From positions 62,001 through 126,000 of the forward strand of contig JAYKKR010000027.1 in the NCBI GenBank assembly GCA_036971615.1: 64,000 nucleotides of DNA. The letters are read 5' to 3'. Under the pieces are notes generated by a model that did no database searches, had not been told where the DNA came from, and worked only from the letters and a program-made list of their open reading frames with translations. Positions within the stretch are counted from its first letter, which is position 1, and the number at the start of each line of letters is the position of its first letter. Shown here in pieces: positions 47,370-58,218 of this stretch. A program made the translations under genes and the position numbers. This DNA comes from Amyloporia xantha. Taxonomy: Eukaryota; Basidiomycota; Agaricomycetes; Polyporales; Adustoporiaceae.

Positions 47370-47598
47370 TTTCATCCTACAAACATCCTTATAAGGTGCT
47401 TGTAAAGGATACAGGGAGAATGACACGCCAGACCGTGGTGGCGGCTCGTCAAGATGGACTGTGGCCAGTGGCCACATGTGGCGTCGCGATCACGTGCCTC
47501 TCTTCAATGTTCGACTTCGACGCGACGCAACAAGGTTCTCAACGGCCACATTTCGTCTGCAGCCACATCGCTGCGGCCCTCGAGTATTGCTCATAATT
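47370..47598 (+). promoter_or_regulatory. Conserved FunK1 promoter block (B)
   Basis: Shares with copy A the segment from ACAAACATCC through CGCCAGACCGTGGTGGCGGC and the core TGTGGCGTCGCGATCACGTG (about 47479-47498). The TATA position before the ATG is degenerate (CTCATAATTATGG). Confidence 0.6.
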
Positions 47599-50292
47599 AT
47601 GGCAAGTCCATCAGCATGCCATTCTTACTACTTCCCCTTCTGGATCCGTGGTCGCCGCAAGTCTCCCTCCGCGTTTTTCTGTGAAGAACACCACGCCGCC
47701 ATATCTGCAGACTCTGACTACGACGACGAGAGCATGGATAGCGTCATGCCAGACATACCAGTCCTTCCGAGGGCGCGTTCTACTACCACAACAGATGCAT
47801 TCCACTGTGCCGTAGTTCCCCCTCAGCTCCGCCCTTATAAATCATCGCCATTGCCCCTCGGGTCAAAGCCGAAACAACGAGTCACAGCACATGGCGGAGG
47901 TGTCGACGACTCTTTCAAGACATACGTTCGTGCTGAATTCCAAGACAGAATTCACCGTGAATATCCAGTAGTCGACTTTATACGCGCCGTCTGGAGTTAC
48001 GAGCCGAAAGATATTCCTCATCGTGCTTACTCTTTGCCATCTAACATCGTCAATAACTACTGCAGGACAACAGGGACGCCTTCCTACACGCATCTAGCTG
48101 AACTGCTTGAGAGTACTTTGGCTCAGGTCTATCCCGATCTCATAACAGCTGGAGCCCGACTATCCACGGATGCGCGTGTGCGGACAGTGGGAGCCCATTT
48201 TGTCAACATGCGAGACGGTAGATTCGACGGGGATTACGCAACCTTCAGACCAGATCTGGTATTGAGCACCACATCAGTTGCACGGCGTCAGCGCTGGGAG
48301 TGGTACATGGCGTACGCAGAAGTCAAGAAGCCACATCCTGAAGAAATACATTACACGTGTGATATTCCCGTCGATGTGTCAAAATTGAAACAGGTAAGCT
48401 ACTTCCGATGTCATGTACTAAATTGTCACTGAGCTTGATCCATTGACTTGTAGCCGATGGCTCAGAAGGCGGCTGGCATCCCTGTCCAGCCATGTCCGAT
48501 TGATTCCCATGTCGACTTCCGTGGGACTAAGCGCAAGGGTTACCCGTGTTCTGCAGAGATACACGATACACCTAGGAAAAAGGCTCGTTATGAGGCAGGT
48601 CAGAAACCCGCCCAGCCTCCTACGCCCCGGTCCAGGCAACGGGACGAAGGGGCGGCGCGTTCGTTAAATGGAAACGAGGTACAATCGGCTATATACATCA
48701 ACGAAATGATGTCACACGGTATCCGTTCCTATGCTTCTGGTATCCTCGTCGAGGATTTGACGATGAAGCTGTGGTATGCGGACAGGATGGGCCTCGTCAC
48801 ATCAAAACCATTCCATATGCTTTTAGAACCCGAGAAGCTGTTGCTAGTCGTCGCCGCTATGGGTGCTGCCGATTTGAGCACTATGGGTGTCTGCCCATTC
48901 CTCAAGTTCCCTTCGACGTCTTTCCAGAGTTACAAAGGTCTAAGACTGGTGTTCCCTGCCAAGCTCGTGGACGAAGACGAGGAGGAAGAGGAAGTGGAGT
49001 TCGCATGGGACACCTCTCGGAAGCTCGATACGGACTATGGGACCATCGGACGAGGGACGACGATTGTGCCCATCAAGACGACTCCTACTTCGGCCGCGCG
49101 CTTTGGGGACGAAGACCTCGTAGCCAAGGTTGCATGGCCTCCTGCCAGCCGAGATGCAGAAGACCATCTGATACGAGTTGTCAGACACAAGGTCGGGAAG
49201 GAAAAGCCGCAGTACCTGAAACATATTGTGGATCTCAAGTGCTCAATAACGCGGACAATGGAGCAGATGCGTTTGCCGAGAGCGTTCATGAACAATCTCT
49301 TGGACTACGAGCCACGAGTATTCCGGATGATGGTGATGAAGAAATATGAACGCTTGGAACAAGTGAGGTCTGTGGATGAATTCAAGAAAATATTTTTGGA
49401 TGTCGTACGTGGTATGTTGACACACATTCTTCACTTTGTGCGTCCGAGTTCGCTTACCGGCCACAAATGGGTAGCACATCACTGGGTGTGGGAGACTTCG
49501 AGCGTTCTTCACCGCGACATAAGCGTGAACAACATTATGTTCTACAGAGCAGAAGACCGCACTTCCGGAGTTCTATGCGACTGGGACCTCGCCGTGGAGC
49601 TCAGCCATGAGGACGAAGCTGTCGAAGACCACTCGGATGCGATGTACCGCTGGGGCGAGCAACCGGATGCGAAAGAAGAACACACTGACAAGACGATCGG
49701 TGCTCACGGTGATACAACTCTCAGAAAGGATGAGCAGCCTGAAGAAGATCACAATGAACCCGTCGCCGAAGCACGGTGCAAAGCCAGATATCGGACCGGC
49801 ACTGGCCCATTCATGGCTCTTGACCTTCTCAGCCCCGGAGAACCCCCTCTACATCGCTATCGATTCGATTTGGAGTCATTCTTCTTCGTTCTCGTATGGT
49901 TCGTCGCCGTGTTCAATCCGGATACAAATACATTCGGGCATGTTTTCGAGTGGGAACACGCCGAATTATCCGTCATTGGCTGTAACAAGCGAGACTTTTT
50001 CGCTAGGCTTGACAAATACAAGGGGATCTTCAAGACCATGCATGAGACGTATCGGCCTCTCAGATACGAGTGGATAGATGGACTGTACAGCTTGTTCGTG
50101 AACTACTATGGGGTCGTCTACACAATACACACACTACAGCTGGGTATCAGGCGGGCACAGCGAAAGGGCAATGAGAAAAAACAGGCGAAGTTGAAGAAAA
50201 AGCTTGACCGGAAGAAGGCATCTCTTCGTAAGGTTGTCAATTACGAACGCTTCATGAAACGACTCCATGTCCCTCTCGACGTCGAGGACTGA
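47599..50292 (+). CDS. FunK1-type protein kinase B
   Basis: Two exons (47599-48393, 48454-50292) give 877 residues. It has the same architecture as copies A and C but is the most diverged: VRAEFQDRIHREYPVVDFI, LVAKVAWPPASRDAEDHLI, HRDISVNNIMF (about residue 618), CDWDLAVELSHEDE (about 640), RTGTGPFMALDLL and YRFDLESFFFVLVWFVA. The acidic run DEDEEEEEVEF in the N-lobe is kept. The variable linker after DWD is shorter than in A and C. The internal ATG used as an alternative start in A and C is ATA here, so the start at 47599 is the only good choice in this copy. The C-terminus is Lys-rich (KKQAKLKKKLDRKKASLRK). Zinc-finger B follows 986 bp downstream on the same strand. Confidence 0.87.
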
Positions 50293-51199
50293 CTACCTAC
50301 TTCACGTCCGCTGTGATGTTGCGTCCTTTCTGATGTCGCGCAGCTCGTGTATTCTATGATTTGCACTAACTTATTATCTGTAGCATTAGAGTATCTAGTC
50401 TTTCCTGTCCTCGTCAGTGCTTGTTGCATTATTGTTATCTTTTCCTCGAGTTACGAATACATATTACAATCTACTTATCGCGCTTTTCTTTGTCATTGTT
50501 CACCTTGAAGGATTGCAGCAAACCACGCACAGATGCAGATTGGCAAGCGATAGAATCCGCCACAGATATGAGCCGTCGCCAGTAGCTCATGTCGTGTTAC
50601 TGCTCTTACATGTTTTTTTGCACAGTGGCGTATCTCTCATGTGTCACATTTAACAATTGATGTCACCGCCGCTGCATTGTCGCCACTGAGTGAGTGGCAG
50701 AATGGCGTACCTGTGTCCCTCAGCTCAGCTCAAAACCCCCGTCTTCAGAATAAACATCCTTGTGCAACCACCCGCTCGCAGAGATTCATCCTTGAAACGT
50801 TTTTCATCGACGAGTACAGCTACTCCCTTTGACTTGGGATAACGAGCGCGTCGCGTCAAGACACATTTAGACGGTCCCGTGACCGCATCAATGCAGCCTA
50901 AGACTCAGGCTACAAAGCGTTCAACCATATCACGCAGGGCAGTGTATAGCGACAGTATCTTTTAACATATTGTTTATGCAGCGGATGCGCCATAGGGCAT
51001 GCCAGACAGTACACACTGCGCACGTCCTCGCGATCGGAAAGCTAGGCACGGCCTGTATGAGCTCACGCGCCTATTTCAAAGTCCGCCCGCCACGATGTTC
51101 TTATAACGAAACATTGCCCACCCACGCCGCCCACGAAATCTCTGCTGGACCCGCTGCGATGATAATGCTCCCAAGCACAATGGCAGACCCTCGCGCGCG
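50293..51199. other. Spacer between FunK1 B and zinc-finger B
   Basis: 3' flank of FunK1 B (about the first 250 bp resemble the 3' flank of copy C), then the upstream region of zinc-finger B, which from about 50975 is almost identical to the upstream region of zinc-finger A. Unlike modules A and C, no truncated zinc-finger fragment is seen here. Confidence 0.5.
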
Positions 51200-51277
51200 T
51201 ATAAAAGGCCCCCAATCTGACGGGGATGTCGCCCTCATCGCAGCAGAGCCCCGTCCGCCGACTCGATACCTCCCGCC
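51200..51277 (+). promoter_or_regulatory. Core promoter of zinc-finger B
   Basis: TATAAAAGGCCCCCA (51200-51214), then TCTGACGGGGATG and CTCATCGCAGCAGAGCC, then CGATACCTCCCGCC up to the ATG. Identical in layout to the zinc-finger A promoter. Confidence 0.7.
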
Positions 51278-52493
51278 ATGAGCTGCCCTCTCATTGTCGA
51301 TGGGTTAAACTCATCTTTTACCTCTACCTCCCTCGGGAACGAATACGACGCGTTCTCCGCACTCTGGCTGAATGATGGCTCGGATTCTTTGGCTACTGTA
51401 CACGAGGAAGGGTTCTTCCTCGAGAATCCTCCTATGCACGCGACGTTCGCGTCCATACCCCAGGACTCAACTTCCCACTTCATATCCGACACCACTGGCC
51501 GACCACTCCTTGATATAGGTGCTGAGTCTTGGTTGGAGGCTCACAGTTTTGATCAGCTGAGGCCGGAACGGCCATCCGATGCATTGTGAGTCGTCCAGTC
51601 TCTTCACGTAGACAGCTAACTCAGGTATTTCTTCGCCCACCAGGCTGCAACCTAACTTGTTGGGTCTGTACTTTACGAGTACTAGCGTATATGCGCACGA
51701 TAACAGCACTTCCTTGATGACCACAGCCCCGCCCTGCGTGGACCCTGCTGTCCTTTCGTTCTCCCCATCACGAGAAGTGGCCCACTCGCCCCAAAGTGTG
51801 ACTTCATCAGAGGAAATTGAAGCGGGACCGTCTTGTATTCCAGAAGGCCTTCTCCGAAGTGCTCGACGTGCCGAGGCTTCATCATCTTCCAGCTTGTCGT
51901 CGACCTCTGATGTGGATGCCGGCGGGGACGCGGACGGCGACACGTCAGATTACGATTATGTCCCATCATCTTCAAGGCGGGCTGGTAAGAGGCGATATAA
52001 CCCTTACGAATACAAGACATCCCAACGTCTTCCTCACGATATCTATTCCGTCTCACCGCCCAGCTCTCCTACATCATCGACCTCATCGACACCCCATATC
52101 CCCTACCGCAGAGCGCGTCGGCGCAACGTCCAAGTGGATGCTTTGCCGTCTACATTCGAAGACGCGCTCACCAATGGGTCTTGCAAGTGCCCTGTCCCAG
52201 GGTGCCGCCACATCCAGATCAATCGCCGGATGCCCGATCTCCGACGGCACATGCGAACACACTGCGCACGAGCCAGTCGCGAAACGTGGGTATGCTGCGG
52301 GGTGTTCCTGGCTGACGCCCCATCGTACGGGATCACCGACACGAGTGGGATGTATACGTACAAGGGCTTTACGATGATCGGAGGGTGTTTGAAGAGCTTC
52401 AGCAGGAAGGATGCGCTGATTCGACATCTACGGAACGACGATATCGGATGTCGAGGCGATGCAGATCTGGCAAAGAGTCTCAGTCAAAATTGA
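51278..52493 (+). CDS. C2H2-like zinc-finger protein B
   Basis: Two exons (51278-51585, 51644-52493) give 385 residues. The first exon is identical in translation to copy A up to RPLLDIG, then differs in a short tail. The second exon differs from A at 7 residues, including Val to Met just before the first His region and Thr to Met in TDTSGMYTYKG. The finger Cys/His set (CPVPGC, RRHMRTH, GCLKSF, IRHL) is intact. The long Ser/Pro/acidic N-terminal part and basic patches suggest a nuclear DNA-binding regulator, by inference. It follows FunK1 B and precedes the spacer and FunK1 C, all on the plus strand. Confidence 0.79.
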
Positions 52494-52849
52494 CAAACAT
52501 TCTACTTATGGCACATTCGTATGTGATATCTCGTCGACTATTTATTTCCTTCATTCGTCCCCTTCATCTCACTTCATCTGACGATTTTCACTCCTTCTCT
52601 TTTATCCATTTTCCCTCCATCATAACGTCATTGACTGTATTCATCTGCGATGCAATACGGTTAGGCAATTCGGACCCGTTCCTGTCACCTCAAGAGTTCA
52701 ATTATTATGAACACTGTATTATTCATTCGTATCAATGTAGACTTCTTGCCAGCTACGGAACAAGAGAGGGGGGAATGAATCCGCGCAAACGTCCAAGTCC
52801 GTCGAGGACTGATCTCGGCTCTAGATCTAGGTAAGCTTTGATCATGTTG

Positions 52850-53480
52850 TCACCTGTGTAGGGACGGATCGAAATGGCAACGCGATCGACTCCCAACGCT
52901 GTCGATCGCGACCGTAACTTCGCCCGATCTCACCGTCTCGCATCGACCTCCCCTTGCCCAAACACCTGCGCACGCTCATTTCTCCTGCTCTGGCTGACAA
53001 CATGACCATATATCTCCCCAGCTCCTCGATGCCTGCATGGGGTGTCCCGTGGAATGATGCGTCCCAAATGTCTTCCTTCTGTCCACCTGCTTCGATCGCC
53101 TCACGCACTACGCGTGTCCCAAGGAAGGCGATGCCGCCGCATCGCCGCTCCTGAGATTGGAGACACGATCAATAAGCTTGCGCGTGTCGGTAGACCGGGT
53201 AGAGTGAGTGAGCGTGAGAGATCGAGTCGTACCAGTGTCTCTCCCATCGGTTCCTCGTCCTGTTCAAGCAAGCACTAGCGGAAGTAGCCGCGGACCGTCG
53301 AACTCCGGATGCATCGCTGCGTCGATCGATGAGACTGACTGTGCTCTCCTGGCCGTCGCGGCGGTTTATGTTAGGGTCAGGGCCGACGGTGGCGAGGAGG
53401 AATACTTGTCACTTGTAAGCGAGTGCGGGTGGGCTGCAGATCTCGTTCATCGAGTGGAGTGCCATGTTCCGGAGGTATCG
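52850..53480 (+). repeat. Conserved spacer unit upstream of FunK1 C
   Basis: Counterpart of 39740-40330. Translation pieces SPALADNMTIYLPSSSMPAWG, APEIGDTINKLARVG and GCIAASIDETDCALLAVAAV are conserved with the A copy but the frames are broken. Conservation at amino-acid-like spacing hints at a former gene. No known domain. Confidence 0.6.
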
Positions 53481-53890
53481 AAAGGAGCATTTATTACGGG
53501 AAGTACGGGAAGTATAACAGCCAACATAGTCTATGTGTCATTCTTCAATTTCACATAAGCAAGGTAGAAAGGTATTCTCCCGTCCCGGTTGAGGCGCGAG
53601 ACAGCCGAAACGAATCAGCGTAGAAATCCTAGACGGCCTTGTCTATGAGTGTCGTTCGGGAATGTCTATCCGCCCAATTCACCCGGTGATCGTCCGGATT
53701 TCGGATTCTCTTGGGATAATCTTGCAAAGCTGCACGGCGGCGCCGAACAAGGAGACTAGACACATTTGCCGGCTCTGCAGGTAATAAGTACGCTAGATTT
53801 GAAACATATGGCAGTACTGCAAAACTGCAATGAAAGTCTCGTCTGACAGATATCCTTAGGTGATCGAAAGGGAGAATAACACGCCAGAGC
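53481..53890. other. Spacer before the FunK1 C promoter
   Basis: Unassigned sequence with no gene I can support. It ends at the 9-bp duplication that flanks the short inserted repeat. Confidence 0.35.
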
Positions 53891-53950
53891 TTATCTCTAG
53901 CAGGCAGACCTAAAATAGCGCCTTTTGAGAGTGACAAGGTCGCTATGAAG
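53891..53950. mobile_element. 60-bp inserted repeat with 9-bp target duplication (copy 2)
   Basis: Begins TTATCTCT and ends CGCTATGAAG, matching the 66-bp repeat at 24319-24384 end to end with one 6-bp indel. It is flanked by CGCCAGAGC (53882-53890) and CGCCAGATC (53951-53959). The promoters of FunK1 A and B carry a single CGCCAGACC at the corresponding place (39337-39329 and 47426-47434), i.e. the empty site. Confidence 0.65.
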
Positions 53951-54110
53951 CGCCAGATCGTGATGGGCGTTGGAATTGGCTGCTGGCCACAGTGTGGCGT
54001 CGCGATCACGTGTCCCTGTTCGAGCGTGACGCGCCGCAACAAGGCTTTGTTCTCAACGGCCACACTTCGTCTACAGCCACAGCGGTGGCCCTCGAATTTT
54101 GCTTATAAAT
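53951..54110 (+). promoter_or_regulatory. Conserved FunK1 promoter block (C)
   Basis: Contains TGTGGCGTCGCGATCACGTG (about 53993-54012), the AACGGCCACACTTCGTC stretch and a TATAAATATG that overlaps the first ATG, as in copy A. The upstream part is interrupted by the short inserted repeat. Confidence 0.6.
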
Positions 54111-56817
54111 ATGGGTCCATCAGAATGCCACTCTTACTATTTCCCCTTCTGGATCCGCGGTCGCCACAAATCTCCCTCCGCATTTTTCTGTGAAGAGTAC
54201 TACACCGCTATGTCTGCAGACTCTGACTACGCCGACGAGGCCATGGACAGCGTCATGCCCCTCATATCTATGCTGCCGAAAGCACGCTCCACTCCCGCTA
54301 TAGATGGATTCCATCGTGAGGTTACTCCCCCTCAGCTCCGCCCTTACAAAACATCGCCATCGCCCCTCAAGCTGAAGCCGAAGCAACGGGTCACGACGCC
54401 GGGCGGTGTGATAGACGACGCTGTCAAGGCATACGTCCGTGCTGAATTTCAAGACAAAATCCACCGTGAATATCCGGTGGTCGACTTTATTCGTGCCGTC
54501 TGGAAGTACGAGCCAAAGAATATTCCTGATCGCGCGTACTCTTTGCCGTTCGAGGCCGTCAACGAGTACTGCCGGGAGACAGAGAGAGCTTCATACGTGC
54601 ACCTAGTCACGCTGCTTGAGAGTCTTCTGGCCCAGGTTTATCCCGACCCGATCACAACTGCAGCGCAACCATCGACATCCAACGTGCGCGTCCGGCGGAC
54701 AGTGGACGCGCATGTTGTCAATATGCGAGACCGTACTGTGGACGGGAATTACGCGAAGTTCAAACCGGATCTAGGGTTCAGCACGATATCAGATGTGCAG
54801 CGTCAGCACTGGGAGTGGTACATGGCATACGCGGAAGTCAAGAAGCCACATCCCGGAGAAACAAACTACACCAGTGATCTTCCTATCGATGTATCGAAGT
54901 TGAAACCGGTGAGTTACTTACCGTGCAAAACGTGGACAAGTCGCTGACCGTAGTATATAGCCTATTGTCGTTCAGAAGGCGGCTTCTGCTCAGCAACGTT
55001 CGAGGGCCTCGAGTGTGAACACATCGGGAACGAAGCGCAAGAACTCACCGTGCTCGGAAGAGATACCGGATAGACCTGTGAAGAAGTCTCGGTCCAATAC
55101 CGACTCGAATACTGTGCAGCCTTCAACGGCTCAGGCCGAGCGGCAGGACAAAGAGATGGCGCGTACGTTGACTGGCAACGAGGTGCAATCAGCCAAGTAC
55201 ATCAACGAAATGATGTCGCATAGTGTGCGCTCGTATGCATCTGGGTTCTTGGTCGAGGACTTTACGATGAAGCTGTGGTATGCGGACAGGATGGGCCTTG
55301 TGACGTCGCGGCCATTCAACATGTTCCTCGAGCCTGAGAAGCTGTTGCTGGTTGTGGCCGCTATGGGTGCTGCTGACTTGAGCACTATGGGTGTCTGCCC
55401 ATTCCTCAAATTCCCTTCAGCCTCTTTCAACAGTTACAACGGTGTGAAATTGATGTTTCCTGCCAAGCTCTCCAATGAAGACGAGGAGGAAGAGGAAGTC
55501 GAGTTTGCGTGGGACACCTCTCGGAAGCTCGATACGGACTATGGGGTCATCGGACGGGGCACCACGATCGTGCCCATCAAGACGACTCCTACTTCGGCGG
55601 TGCACTTCGGGGACGAAGACCTCGTAGCCAAGGTTGCATGGCCACCTACCAGCCGTGATGCAGAAGACCATCTGATTCGAGTTGTCAGACACAAGGTCGA
55701 GAAGAAGAAGCCGCAGTACCTTAAACATATTGTGGATCTCAAGTGCTCGATAACTCGGACAATGGAGCAGATGTGTTTGCCGAGAGCGTTCATGAACAAT
55801 CTCTTGGACTACGAGCCACGAGTATTCCGGATGATGGTGATGAAGAAGTATGAACGCCTGGAACAAGTGAGGTCTGTAGATGAATTCAAGAAAATCTTTT
55901 TGGATGTCGTACGTGGTACGTTGACACACATTCTTCACTTTGTGTGTCCGAGTCCGCTAACCGGCCATCAATGGGTAGCTCATCATTGGGTATGGGAGAC
56001 TTCGAGCGTTCTTCATCGCGATATAAGCGTGAATAACATCATGTTCTACCGAACAGACGACTGCACTTTCGGAGTGTTATGCGACTGGGACCTCGCCGTG
56101 GAGCTCAGTCATGAGGACGAAGCTGCCGATGACCATTTAGATGCAAGTTACCTTTATACCCGAGAATTGGATGTGGACCCGCAAGACGCCACCAACGAGG
56201 AATCTTCAAGAAAGGAAGGGGTCAGTGCTGAAGGCGGTCCGACTCTCAAGAAAAACGAACAGCCTGAAGAGGATCAAATTGATCCTGTCGCCGAAGCACG
56301 GTGCAAAGCGATGTACCGCACCGGCACCGGCCCATTCATGGCTCTTGAACTCCTCAACCCTGGTGATCCCCCGTTACATCGCTATCGATTTGACCTTGAG
56401 TCATTCTTCTTCGTCCTCGCATGGTTCGTCGCCGTGTTCAATCCGGATACAAACACGTTCGGGCACATTTTCGAGTGGGAACACGCCGATCTATATACGA
56501 TTGGCTCTAACAAGCAGAGATTCCTTACCAACGCTGTCACCTTTAGGGGAATCTTCACAAACACGCATGCGACGTATCGGCCTCTCATATGCCAGTGGGT
56601 AAGACCACTATATATGTTGTTCGGACACCGCTTTGGAATTGCCCAAATGCTGCACGTGCTCCAGATGCGACTCGAGCAGGCACAAGAAGATGGCAATCAG
56701 AAAAAAGAAGCGAAGTTGATTCAAAAGATCGACCGGAAGAAGGCATCTCTTCGTAAAGGTGTCACTTATGGGAGTTTCATGAGAGAACTCCACGCTCCTG
56801 TTGACATCGAGGACTGA
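54111..56817 (+). CDS. FunK1-type protein kinase C
   Basis: Two exons (54111-54908, 54961-56817) give 884 residues. It is closely related to copy A through most of its length (for example both have VRAEFQDKIHREYPVVDFI, IPDRAYSLPFEAVNEYC and the same 1857-nt second exon). Kinase motifs LVAKVAWPPTS, HRDISVNNIMF, CDWDLAVELSHEDE and RTGTGPFMALELL are intact. Differences from A concentrate in the linker after DWD and the C-terminus (RFGIAQMLHVLQMRLEQAQ). As in A, the TATA box touches the first ATG, so the ATG of MSADSDYADE at about 54210 could be the real start. It precedes a truncated zinc-finger copy and zinc-finger C. Confidence 0.86.
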
Positions 56818-57396
56818 ATGCCTGCTTTACGTCCGTTCTGATATTGCGCAGTTCGTATTATTTATGATTTGCACTAACTTATTCATCTGTAGCATTCGAG
56901 TATCTAGTCTCTCCAATTGTAAAGCGCTTGTCACATTCTTGTTCTTCGTTCTTCTAGTACAGACATCATAACAATCTATTTCACGCATTGCTTTGGTCTT
57001 CTTTCATCTTGGTGGACTCAGGAAACCACGCACAGTTCCGAGTTTGTGGCATTGTACCTCTCGACATTTCGGCGAAATGAGATTTTGAGGAGATGTGCCC
57101 CCAACGATCATCTTTGACTGCTTCATTGTAAGTTTCTTCCCAAACTTATGTGCCGCTTCCGTTTTCAGTTCCTCACTCCGCTTAGTAGGTCTTTACCTCC
57201 GACCACTGGTTTGTTCAGAGGCTTCGTACGAGAAGCACTTTCCCCCTCGTTCTCAATGTGAAGTGGTAAGACTCAGGCGATGTAGCCCTTCTTAGCATAA
57301 GGCACCCGACGCGCTCTCCGCAAATCCCAATCTGGCCCTCCTACACTGTCGAATTCATCACGTCCATTTTCGCCTACGTCCGAGCTCCACCACACA
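56818..57396. other. 3' flank of FunK1 C
   Basis: No gene; collinear with the 3' flank of FunK1 A. Confidence 0.5.
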
Positions 57397-57700
57397 GTGT
57401 CCAAGTTGAGGTTTGCCATGCGTGAAAGCGCCCTGAACAATGGCGCCGTTATGTGTCCCGCCCCAGGCTGCAGCTATGTCCCGGCCACTCGTCGTATGCC
57501 CGATCTTCGACAGCACATGCGAACACGCCGTGCACGAGATAGTCACGATACATGGTATGTTGCGGGTTGTTTCTTGCAGATGCACGAGCGTACAGTATAA
57601 AGGACAAGAATGGTGGGAGGCCCATGTCTACGGGATTCAGTCAGAAAGATGCGTTGATCCGACAGACCTGCGCACAGGGACGGCTATACTCCCACAATGA
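57397..57700 (+). pseudogene. Truncated zinc-finger copy behind FunK1 C
   Basis: Translation gives VMCPAPGCSYVPATRRMPDL, then RQHMRTRRARDSHDTWYVA, in one frame and, after a shift, VCCGLFLADARAYS and FSQKDALIRQT in another. This is the finger region only, with a frameshift and no first exon. It is the counterpart of 35357-35880 behind FunK1 A. Confidence 0.7.
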
Positions 57701-58141
57701 ACACGCTGCCGCCTTACTTCAACCACGCTATCTTTTCTTCTTCCCCGGGATTACTTCCTTGCTCCAGGGGACTCGGACGCGACACGTCTCGACTCGAGAC
57801 ACACTAAGACATGGTCCCGTGACCGCGTCATACCCCAGTAGTGTAGGCTTTGAAATGTTCAGCCATCGTTTCGCCTCCGATGTCAACAGGGAAATTTTAA
57901 CCTATCCCATCTCTCAGTCCATTTTCTATGCAGCAGATGCCCAGAGCAGGCAGTGCTCGAAAAGCAAGGCACGGCCTGTATGAGCTCACGCGTCTGTTTC
58001 AAAGTCTGCGCGCCTCGTCATCTAGATTAGCAGCCACGACGTTCTTATACCGAAACATTGCCAACCCACGCCGCCCACAAAGTCTCTGCTGGACCTGCTG
58101 CAATGATAATACTTCCATGCACAATGGCGGGCTCGCGCCTG
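57701..58141. other. Upstream region of zinc-finger C
   Basis: Collinear with the region between the truncated copy and zinc-finger A in module A (shared TCGCCTCCGATGTCAACAGG block). It then resembles the zinc-finger promoters (GCCCACAAAGTCTCTGCTGG near 58074). Confidence 0.5.
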
Positions 58142-58218
58142 CGTATAAAAGGCCCCCTATCGGATGGGGATGTCCTCATCGCAGCAGAGCCTCGTCCGCC
58201 AAATCGATACCGCCCTCC
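58142..58218 (+). promoter_or_regulatory. Core promoter of zinc-finger C
   Basis: TATAAAAGGCCCCCTATCGG, then GGGGATGTCCTCATCGCAGC, AGAGCCTCGTCCGCC and CGATACCGCCCTCC up to the ATG. Same layout as A and B with the CTGACGGGG part altered to CGGATGGGG. Confidence 0.6.

Larger units (their letters stand above)
50975..52835 (+). repeat. Segmental duplicate B of the zinc-finger locus (inverted partner of 33425-35275)
   Basis: Near-identical to the minus strand of 33425-35275. Identity includes about 300 bp of promoter, both exons and intron, and continues with more differences into the 3' flank. It marks a recent duplication or gene conversion between modules A and B. Confidence 0.8.

Noticed and set aside
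46196..47477. Pro/Ser/Thr-rich long frame on the minus strand overlapping NAXD exons
   Set aside because: It is out of frame with the NAXD motifs and owes its length to GC-rich codons.
53629..54063. Minus-strand frame upstream of FunK1 C as a possible gene
   Set aside because: It spans the conserved FunK1 promoter block and the inserted short repeat, so its open state is incidental.
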